DNA of 10,458 nucleotides from Oscillatoria sp. Prado101 (GTDB lineage: Bacteria; Cyanobacteriota; Cyanobacteriia; Cyanobacteriales; Oscillatoriaceae): assembly GCA_025454445.1 (NCBI GenBank), contig JALOOK010000099.1, positions 1-10,458 on the forward strand, in the 5' to 3' direction. How positions within the stretch are numbered: position 1 is the stretch's first letter; each line of letters begins with the position of its first letter. The notes under the pieces were generated by a model. The model was given only the letters and a program-made list of their open reading frames with translations. It was not told the origin of the DNA and searched no databases. The translations under genes were made by a program, and so were the position numbers. Positions 5,674-10,458 of the stretch are shown here, one piece after another.

Positions 5674-5703
5674 ATAATAAAGGATAATCATAACTTTGAA
5701 CAA
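5674..5703 (-). promoter_or_regulatory. Possible sigma70-type promoter of the DUF29 operon
   Basis: On the minus strand TTGTTC (5698-5703) and TATTAT (5674-5679) are spaced by 18 bp, with the start codon about 30 nt beyond the -10 box. The -10 fits well and the -35 only partly. Confidence 0.4.
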
Positions 5704-5737
5704 CAATCAAGTTTGAACGCTTCCGACGCCCACAATT

Positions 5738-6133
5738 ATGCTGCGCTACTCTCTCACCCTTCTCTCCGCATTTTCCCTCGCCGCCGCTGTCTCTATTTGT
5801 CCCAGGTACTGGGGGGCGTTAGAAGACAAACGGCTGAGCGGGCCCGTCTTGGCCGGCTTCCTTTTGAGCGCGGTCGCCATCTTGGCCATTTTCAGACAGC
5901 TCCAGGAAAATTGCCCTCAAAACGCTCCGCCTAAGCAAGTCCTCAAGCAATTTTTTTGGTATATTGCGCAGTATGGCAGCTTTATTTTATTGTTTTGTAT
6001 GGCAGCCTGGCTGGTATCCCTTGGCACTCACTGGTTGCTGGCTCCCTTCCTCTCAAAACAAATCATCAATGGGCTTTCTTTCTTTTTCTTTTGGTGTTTT
6101 GTAATCGGTCTGATTGCGCTGGCGCGCCGCTAG
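5738..6133 (+). CDS. Small four-helix membrane protein of unknown function
   Basis: 131 aa that I do not recognise. Hydrophobic stretches at about 4-20, 36-52, 76-95 and 109-129 suggest four membrane helices; the last contains a run of four phenylalanines (115-118). The loop at 53-72 is polar and proline-rich (ENCPQNAPPKQ). The protein ends RR, with positive charge next to helix 4. Composition and helix spacing look like a real inner-membrane protein. No ribosome binding site is visible before the ATG. It is divergent from the DUF29 pair and convergent with the acyltransferase gene. No conserved partner suggests a role. Confidence 0.6.
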   Translation: MLRYSLTLLSAFSLAAAVSICPRYWGALEDKRLSGPVLAGFLLSAVAILAIFRQLQENCPQNAPPKQVLKQFFWYIAQYGSFILLFCMAAWLVSLGTHWLLAPFLSKQIINGLSFFFFWCFVIGLIALARR

Positions 6134-6196
6134 CGCTAACGCTAACGGCTGCTGAACAGCTTTACCGCGCCCCATTTTAAATAAAGCCAGACATTT

Positions 6197-7315
6197 TTAA
6201 AGGTTGCGGGGCTTCGGAAACCAGCGGTCGCGTAACTTTTGCACCGGCTCTTCAATTAATTTTGTCATGGCAATTCCCAGCGCCACACTCACAACTAAAT
6301 AAATCCAGAACTCAACAACAAAATGAATCTCCCGCCCGCTGGCACGCCTGAGCAGGTCAATCCCCCACCTAGCAACTGGCATGTGCCAAAGATAAATCGA
6401 GTAAGAATTAAACCCAATCCAGGCTAAAACCCCAACCGCCGGACTGACGATGTTCGCAATGGGTTTGGGCAAAGGCTCCTCCCAGTACAGTACAGACATT
6501 ATTAAGCCGCCAAATCCCAGATCCAGTAACGTTATCCCCAAGGTGTGCGCTAACTTACTTGTTTCCAGTTCCAGCAGCAAGCAGGGAACAATCAAAAGCA
6601 TACTGAGAGGGAGTATTAAGTTGAGCCGCCGCCTAATAAAATTGGAAAATATGGCCGTGTGAAACGCCTGCAAATACCCGAGCAGCACCCCAAACGTTAG
6701 CCCATCTAAGCGCAAGTGCGTTGCAAATACATGAGTTTGATGGGTGTAGGGTAGAGAAAAGGCGGTCACAACTCGAAGGGCGAGCGACAAGATGGCAATT
6801 ACAATAAAAATTTTGACGGCGGGTTTGAAGGGATCTGACTTATTTGTGGCGAACTTTCCCATTAATATCAGACTGATTGGCAGTAAAATTACATAAAAAT
6901 GCTGGTCGGCTGCTAAGTACCAAGTGTGGTTCCAAAGCGGCGAGCCATAATAATTTTGAAAAAAGAAGATTTCAGAAGCGACCGCTCCGGGGTTAAACTT
7001 CAGGCCGGTCAGGGCGTTATAGAGGAGTGTTACGGCGATTAAAATATAGAAAGGCGGGTAGATTCTCGCCCCCCGGCGAATCCAGAAGTTTTTCAGGTCG
7101 ATTTTACCGGATTTTTTGTACTCTTGGAAGAGTAAGCCGGAAACCAGAAAGCCGCTCAAAACGAAAAATAAGTCCACTCCTGTCCATCCGATCCGATACC
7201 ATAAATCGCTGACAAATTTATGCCTGCCCATCACTAATAAAATTGCAACTGCTCTCAAGGCGTCCAGCTGTTTTAGCCTGATGCGCTTGCTTCCAGAATC
7301 ATTGGTTTGTGTCAT
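6197..7315 (-). CDS. Acyltransferase 3 family membrane protein (OafA/YrhL type)
   Basis: 372 aa with about ten hydrophobic segments, an integral inner-membrane O-acyltransferase of the Acyl_transf_3 family. These move acetyl or other acyl groups onto sugars of polysaccharides, glycolipids or secondary metabolites. Motifs: LDALRAVAILLVMGRH (17-32) with catalytic-type H32, GVDLFFVLSGFL (46-57), IRRGARIYPPFY, RLDGLTFG, SYSIYLWHMP and the terminal IEEPVQKLRDR. The region usually reading W.L..E..FY reads WYLAADQHFY, with aspartate in place of the usual glutamate. There is no fused SGNH domain. No sugar-biosynthesis genes lie nearby, so the acceptor cannot be guessed. The ribosome binding site before the ATG is weak. 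Confidence 0.9.
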   Translation of the reverse strand: MTQTNDSGSKRIRLKQLDALRAVAILLVMGRHKFVSDLWYRIGWTGVDLFFVLSGFLVSGLLFQEYKKSGKIDLKNFWIRRGARIYPPFYILIAVTLLYNALTGLKFNPGAVASEIFFFQNYYGSPLWNHTWYLAADQHFYVILLPISLILMGKFATNKSDPFKPAVKIFIVIAILSLALRVVTAFSLPYTHQTHVFATHLRLDGLTFGVLLGYLQAFHTAIFSNFIRRRLNLILPLSMLLIVPCLLLELETSKLAHTLGITLLDLGFGGLIMSVLYWEEPLPKPIANIVSPAVGVLAWIGFNSYSIYLWHMPVARWGIDLLRRASGREIHFVVEFWIYLVVSVALGIAMTKLIEEPVQKLRDRWFPKPRNL

Positions 7316-7522
7316 AATCTTTACAGATTTTGATATTTCAGCACCTGAGGCGGCTGTTCCCGCAATTTACCAGAGAGACCCTCAAGGCAAGGGCCTCAAG
7401 GCAAGGGGGTTTCGTGCGTTCGCAGTCCCTTGTTTGGGGGTAGGGGGAATCGGACAAAAGAAAGTGTGGCTTGCTCCCTCTTCCCACCGGCCCGATGCTG
7501 CTTTTAAACAGTTATCATAGCA
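7316..7522. other. Intergenic stretch upstream of the acyltransferase gene
   Basis: No credible gene: the open frame crossing it on the + strand is mostly antisense to the acyltransferase gene. It contains a 14-bp tandem duplication of CTCAAGGCAAGGG (7381-7393 and 7395-7407) followed by G-rich sequence. The acyltransferase promoter must lie near 7316-7370, but I cannot define it. Confidence 0.5.
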
Positions 7523-7577
7523 TATAGCGCAGAAACCCGGTTTCTTTAAGAAACCGGGTTTCTCAGCACCTCACTTA
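7523..7577. repeat. Miniature inverted-repeat element, copy 4 (one arm shortened)
   Basis: The core is at 7531-7563. The left arm is reduced to TATAGCG (7523-7529). The right side reads CTCAGCACCTCACTTA, the reverse complement of the GTGAGGTACTGAG arm of copies 1 and 5, so the arms are inverted relative to those copies. No terminal TATA is present on the right. Confidence 0.8.
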
Positions 7578-7792
7578 GCGCAAGTCTTGTTGCGTGAAGA
7601 GCGCGGGAAACGCTGCACAGAACCACAGCCGGTGAGCCAGCGTTCCATGAAAGCCCCAGGCAATTTCTCCAGACAAGCTTCAATTTCTTGACAGGCAGAA
7701 CAACTCGTGATAGAGCAGGGGCAGCGCCGGCAATGTGGGGCTGGCCCCAGCTTTCTAACAAAATGTAGCGAAAAATTAAGAATCGTTGCAGT
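7571..7792 (-). other. Cysteine-rich open frame without a start codon, possible gene relic
   Basis: A frame of 73 codons ending TGA at 7571-7573 inside copy 4 of the palindromic element. Eight cysteines are spaced C-x2-C-x-C-x4-C-x2-C-x5-C and onward, within PHCRRCPC, SCSACQEIEACLEKLPGAF and MERWLTGCGS. This looks like a small zinc-binding or Fe-S type protein. No ATG, GTG or TTG precedes the cysteine cluster; the only ATG leaves 25 residues. The competing frame with a TTG start at 7761 looks less protein-like. It is either a decayed gene cut by the repeat, a gene with a non-standard start, or chance. Confidence 0.25.
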
Positions 7793-7815
7793 TTAACAAC
7801 ACAGCGGTTGTTAAA
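7792..7815. promoter_or_regulatory. Perfect 9-bp inverted repeat upstream of chlB, candidate operator
   Basis: TTTAACAAC (7792-7800) and GTTGTTAAA (7807-7815) flank the 6-bp centre ACAGCG, about 136 bp before the chlB start. TAAAAT at 7812-7817 could be a -10 box and TTGCAG at 7786-7791 a -35, but that spacing (20 bp) is too long to trust. No T-run follows on either strand, so a regulator site is likelier than a terminator. Confidence 0.4.
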
Positions 7816-7951
7816 ATGGCCGGCTGAATCCCAAGCAGCAAGGGCATTTCAGCGATTGGCTGGGGGGTTTGCCCGCCGGTGCAGCCGGTGTTCAGAGGGG
7901 CGTGATGTCTGAGAAAATCAGAAACGGATTCGCACAAGGGAGAACACAGAC

Positions 7952-9478
7952 ATGAAATTGGCTTACTGGATGTATGCCGGTCCCGCTCACATTGGCACCC
8001 TGCGCATTGCCAGTTCCTTCAAGAACGTCCACGCCATCATGCACGCGCCGCTGGGCGATGACTACTTCAACGTCATGCGCTCGATGCTAGAGCGGGAGCG
8101 GGACTTCACGCCGGTGACAGCCAGTATAGTAGACCGGCACGTTCTCGCCCGTGGCTCCCAGGAACGAGTGGTGGAGAACATCACCCGCAAAGACAAAGAA
8201 GAACACCCCGATTTGATTGTTCTCACCCCCACCTGCACCTCCAGCATCCTGCAAGAAGACCTGCAAAACTTCGTTGAGCGGGCGCAGCTGGAAGCCAAAG
8301 GCGACGTGATGCTGGCGGATGTCAACCACTACCGGGTGAACGAACTGCAAGCCGCCGACCGCACCCTGCATCAAATCGTCCAGTATTATATCGAAAAAGC
8401 CCGCAAAAAGGGCGACCTGCCAGAAGGCAAAACCGAAAAACCCTCGGTCAACATTATAGGAATTTCTACCCTCGGCTTCCACAACCAGCACGACTGCACA
8501 GAATTGAAGCGGCTGATGGCTGATTTGGGAATTGAAGTCAACGAGGTGATTCCAGAAGGAGCCTCCGTTCACAACCTGAAAAACCTGCCTCGCGCCTGGT
8601 TTAACCTAGTTCCCTATCGGGAATTGGGGTTAATGTCGGCTCGCTACCTGGAGCAACAATTCGGCATGCCTTATGTGGATATCACCCCGATGGGCGTGGT
8701 GGAAACGGCTCGCTGCATCCGCAAGATTCAGCAAGTGCTTAACGCCCAAGGCGCAGATGTCGATTACGAAAATTTCATCAACGAGCAAACCCTGTTTGTC
8801 TCCCAAGCGGCTTGGTTCTCTCGCTCGATTGACTGCCAGAACTTAACCGGCAAGAAGGCTGTCGTGTTTGGCGATTCCACCCACGCGGCGGCGATGACCA
8901 AGATTCTCTCTCGCGAGATGGGGGTTCAAGTTGTTTGGGCCGGCACTTATTGCAAATACGACGCCGACTGGTTCCGCGAGCAGGTGAGCGAGTATTGCGA
9001 TGAAGTGCTAGTTACGGACGACCACACTCAGATTGGGGACGCCATCGCTCGTGTGGAGCCGGCGGCGATTTTTGGCACCCAAATGGAGCGCCACGTTGGC
9101 AAGCGTCTGGATATCCCCTGCGGCGTGATTTCGGCACCGATTCACATCCAGAACTTCCCGATTGGTTACAAGCCTTTCCTCGGGTACGAGGGCACCAACC
9201 AAGTGGTTGATTTGGCATACAATTCCTTCACTTTGGGAATGGAAGATCACCTGCTGGAAATTTTCGGAGGTCACGACACCAAGGAAGTCATCCAAAAGGG
9301 AATCTCTGCCGATTCTGACCTCAGCTGGAACAAGGAAGCTCAGGCGGAATTGAATAAGGTTCCCGGTTTCGTGCGCGGTAAGGTGAAGCGCAATACCGAG
9401 AAGTTCGCTCGCGAGCGCGGCATCAGTCAAATTACTGTTGAGGTGATGTACGCGGCGAAAGAATCTGTCGGCGCGTAA
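7952..9478 (+). CDS. chlB: Light-independent protochlorophyllide reductase subunit B
   Basis: 508 aa, full length. ChlB pairs with ChlN in the catalytic NB-protein of dark-operative protochlorophyllide reductase. It receives electrons from the ChlL iron protein and reduces ring D of protochlorophyllide without light, which makes it oxygen-sensitive. The N-terminus MKLAYWMYAGPAHIGTLRIA is typical. D36 in PLGDDYF matches the aspartate ligand that ChlB/BchB contributes to the NB cluster. The aspartate of WFSRSID (294) is the candidate for the substrate-protonating aspartate known in the family. The C-terminal PCP-reductase domain is at about 450-505 (VPGFVRGKVKRNTEKFARE). AAGGGAG (7936-7942) lies 9 nt before the ATG. 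It is monocistronic here, with a terminator directly after it; chlL and chlN must be elsewhere, as is usual in cyanobacteria. Confidence 0.98.
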   Translation: MKLAYWMYAGPAHIGTLRIASSFKNVHAIMHAPLGDDYFNVMRSMLERERDFTPVTASIVDRHVLARGSQERVVENITRKDKEEHPDLIVLTPTCTSSILQEDLQNFVERAQLEAKGDVMLADVNHYRVNELQAADRTLHQIVQYYIEKARKKGDLPEGKTEKPSVNIIGISTLGFHNQHDCTELKRLMADLGIEVNEVIPEGASVHNLKNLPRAWFNLVPYRELGLMSARYLEQQFGMPYVDITPMGVVETARCIRKIQQVLNAQGADVDYENFINEQTLFVSQAAWFSRSIDCQNLTGKKAVVFGDSTHAAAMTKILSREMGVQVVWAGTYCKYDADWFREQVSEYCDEVLVTDDHTQIGDAIARVEPAAIFGTQMERHVGKRLDIPCGVISAPIHIQNFPIGYKPFLGYEGTNQVVDLAYNSFTLGMEDHLLEIFGGHDTKEVIQKGISADSDLSWNKEAQAELNKVPGFVRGKVKRNTEKFARERGISQITVEVMYAAKESVGA

Positions 9479-9522
9479 GGAATGCCGGTGAGTGGGGGGC
9501 ACCTTGCCGGTGCCCTTCCTTA
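9476..9522 (+). terminator. Two-tier hairpin terminator after chlB
   Basis: The inner stem GGGCACC/GGTGCCC (9497-9503 with 9509-9515, loop TTGCC) lies inside an outer pairing TAAGGAA/TTCCTTA (9476-9482 with 9516-9522). The outer left arm begins in the chlB stop codon. The following sequence (TATGTTTATA) is only moderately T-rich. Confidence 0.6.
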
Positions 9523-9528
9523 TGTTTA

Positions 9529-9625
9529 TATAGCGGTTCTCAGATTAGTGAGGTACTGAGAAACCCGGTTTCTTTAAGAAACCGGGTTTCTGGCCCTCAC
9601 GTACATCAAACTGAGAACCGCTATA
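9529..9625. repeat. Miniature inverted-repeat element, copy 5 (complete)
   Basis: 97 bp with perfect 15-bp terminal inverted repeats, TATAGCGGTTCTCAG (9529-9543) and CTGAGAACCGCTATA (9611-9625), around the core at 9559-9591. Next to the core is GTGAGGTACTGAG, as in copy 1. The ends start and finish with TA, compatible with a TA target duplication, so it looks like a MITE mobilised by an IS630/mariner-type transposase (inference). It has no coding capacity. Confidence 0.9.
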
Positions 9626-9646
9626 ATGATTCCAGGAGTTGCAGGA
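9622..9646 (+). promoter_or_regulatory. TATAAT made by the element end, and ribosome binding site of the antitoxin relic
   Basis: The last four bases of copy 5 plus the next two form TATAAT (9622-9627), 26 bp before the antitoxin ATG. AGGA (9643-9646) sits 7 nt before that ATG. No good -35 box is visible inside the element, so promoter activity is uncertain. Confidence 0.3.
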
Positions 9647-9653
9647 ACTGCGA

Positions 9654-9878
9654 ATGAGTGACCGAGTATCTTTCCCATCTGTGGTTGAGTGTGTTGAAGC
9701 GATCTCGACCGAGGAGCAAGATTTGTTAATTGAACTCATTGAGAAAAGGCGGATTGAAAGGCGGCGCATGTAAATCGCCAAGAACGCAGCCGAGACGCTA
9801 GCAGCTAGCCATGCCGGTACGGCAAAGCGCGGCACTCTGGCTGACTTGCGAGCGGATTTACTCGATGAAGAAGAATGA
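9654..9878 (+). pseudogene. Antitoxin gene of a YafQ/RelE-type TA pair, with premature stop
   Basis: The frame from the ATG at 9654 reads MSDRVSFPSVVECVEAISTE and on to RRIERRRM, then meets TAA at 9771-9773 (codon 40). It continues in the same frame with IAKNAAETLAASHAGTAKRG and ADLRADLLDEEE to TGA at 9876-9878. The whole, about 74 codons, resembles small cyanobacterial antitoxins that precede YafQ-like toxins (recognised from memory of their SVVEAVE, EEQ.LL.ELI and KRGT...DL.ADLL patterns). The stop separates the N-terminal part from the C-terminal segment that in such proteins normally binds the toxin. No start codon restores the second half. The 39-residue product may still be made. Confidence 0.7.
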
Positions 9879-10159
9879 GAACTCTGGTTTGGGATAGCAG
9901 CTTTTGACGGGCTTTTAGGCGTGCTGTTCGTAAGAAACCCCAGCTAGAGCCAAGGATATTTGCTGTTTTGGAATTGCTTGTGAGTGAGCCATTGGCGCAG
10001 CCTTTGAGAGCCCACAAGTTGCGCGGTCAATTAGAGGGTTTGTGGGCTTGTTGGGTTGAGTATGATTGCCGAATTATTTATGCCCTTCAGCAAGACCCTG
10101 ACTCTGAGGAGGAGAGAATTATACTGGTTGACATTGGAACGCACGATCAGGTATCTTAG
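9875..10159 (+). pseudogene. YafQ/RelE-like mRNA interferase toxin gene, with premature stop
   Basis: It starts at the ATG at 9875, overlapping the antitoxin stop as ATGA, an arrangement typical of TA operons. The frame reads MRTLVWDSSF, then TGA at 9905-9907 (codon 11), then RAFRRAVRKKPQLEPRIF through to TAG at 10157-10159. The second half is clearly a RelE/ParE superfamily toxin: PLRAHKLRGQLEGLWACWV, EYDCRIIYAL and IILVDIGTHDQV. Related toxins have an arginine or lysine where the TGA is, so a single CGA-to-TGA change could explain it. The only fallback is a TTG at 9968, which would give 63 residues without the N-terminal third. I treat it as inactivated. Confidence 0.75.
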
Positions 10160-10317
10160 AAATTAAGAAGACCTTGCTACGGGCGAACTTTCATGTCGAA
10201 CCGACTGCCATTTAGGGCACCCAGATGGAGCGGCTCCCCGATAAGGGGTGGTTTGGCGCTGTCAGCGGAGTTCGCGTTCCGTCGGGGTTGTCTCGCACCA
10301 TGACGACGCCCAACTAC
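10160..10317. other. Non-coding stretch between the TA relic and the right array
   Basis: 158 bp with no recognisable gene. A 36-codon frame (10193-10303, +) has no ribosome binding site and an unconvincing composition. A small hairpin CCCC-GATAA-GGGG is present at about 10237-10249. Confidence 0.45.
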
Positions 10318-10458
10318 GAACTTTTGGGCTAATGCCCAACTACGAACTTTTGGGCTAAAGCCCAACTACGAACTTTTGGGCTAATGCCCAACTACGAACT
10401 TTTGGGCTAATGCCCAACTACGAACTTTTGGGCTAATGCCCAACTACGAACTTTTGGG
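10318..10458. repeat. 26-bp tandem repeat array, right edge
   Basis: Five full copies of a 26-bp unit, GGGCTAATGCCC followed by AACTACGAACTTTT, at 10326-10351, 10352-10377, 10378-10403, 10404-10429 and 10430-10455. A partial copy lies at 10318-10325 with the preceding GCCC boundary, and the next copy starts at 10456. The copy at 10352 has AAAG where the others have AATG, which restores perfect GGGCT/AGCCC pairing. The unit differs from the left-edge one by one inserted T, CAAAC against CGAAC, and the hairpin loop. The array runs out of the window. Confidence 0.95.

Noticed and set aside
7116..7520. 134-codon + frame upstream of chlB
   Set aside because: Its first half is antisense to the acyltransferase gene and the rest is intergenic, with no ribosome binding site or similarity.
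8087..8572. 161-codon minus-strand frame inside chlB
   Set aside because: A shadow of the highly constrained chlB frame, with hydrophobic low-complexity translation.
9905..9907. TGA in the toxin gene read as selenocysteine or otherwise recoded
   Set aside because: There is no SECIS-like hairpin after it, RelE-type toxins do not use selenocysteine, and the antitoxin also carries an ordinary TAA stop.
10193..10303. 36-codon frame after the toxin relic
   Set aside because: No ribosome binding site, no recognisable domain, and too short to separate from chance.

Overview
The window is a piece of a cyanobacterial chromosome. The strongest marker is a full-length chlB, the B subunit of the dark-operative protochlorophyllide reductase. 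The ThyX, the CobO-like protein and the DUF29 pair are also of cyanobacterial type. Dense short palindromic repeats and 25/26-bp tandem arrays are typical of filamentous, Oscillatoriales-like genomes; that finer placement is inference.

Layout. Positions 1-96 hold a 25-bp tandem array. Positions 175-2343 hold three genes that make and use dUMP: thyX (+), dut (-) and a dCMP deaminase gene (+). Position 2499-3035 (-) encodes a CobO/BtuR-type corrinoid adenosyltransferase homologue that has lost its Walker A motif. An adenylate kinase gene (GTG start) and RNase PH follow on + (3334-4683), probably co-transcribed. A tandem pair of DUF29 genes (-) lies at 4747-5644, then a small four-helix membrane protein (5738-6133, +) and an acyltransferase-3 family membrane protein (6197-7315, -). 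A 636-bp intergenic stretch leads to chlB (7952-9478, +). Next come a YafQ/RelE-like toxin-antitoxin pair in which both genes carry an in-frame stop, and a 26-bp tandem array at the right edge, related to the one at the left edge.

How the genes relate. dCMP deaminase and dUTPase both produce dUMP, which ThyX methylates to dTMP, so the left third reads as a thymidylate-supply neighbourhood. From memory, thyX next to a deoxycytidine/deoxyuridine enzyme and a CobO-like gene also occurs in picocyanobacteria. adk and rph add general nucleotide and RNA metabolism. chlB is a stand-alone photosynthesis gene here; its partners chlL and chlN are not in the window.

The most unusual layer is the non-coding DNA. 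A miniature inverted-repeat element occurs five times, in three states: complete, one arm shortened, or core only. It is built on a 33-bp dyad with TATAGCGGTTCTCAG-like ends. One copy ends 2 bp before the dCMP deaminase start codon, one overlaps the rph stop codon, one is nested in a different inverted repeat, and one ends in a TATAAT just upstream of the broken toxin-antitoxin pair. I saw no rRNA, tRNA, CRISPR array, transposase or phage gene, and no complete new defence system.
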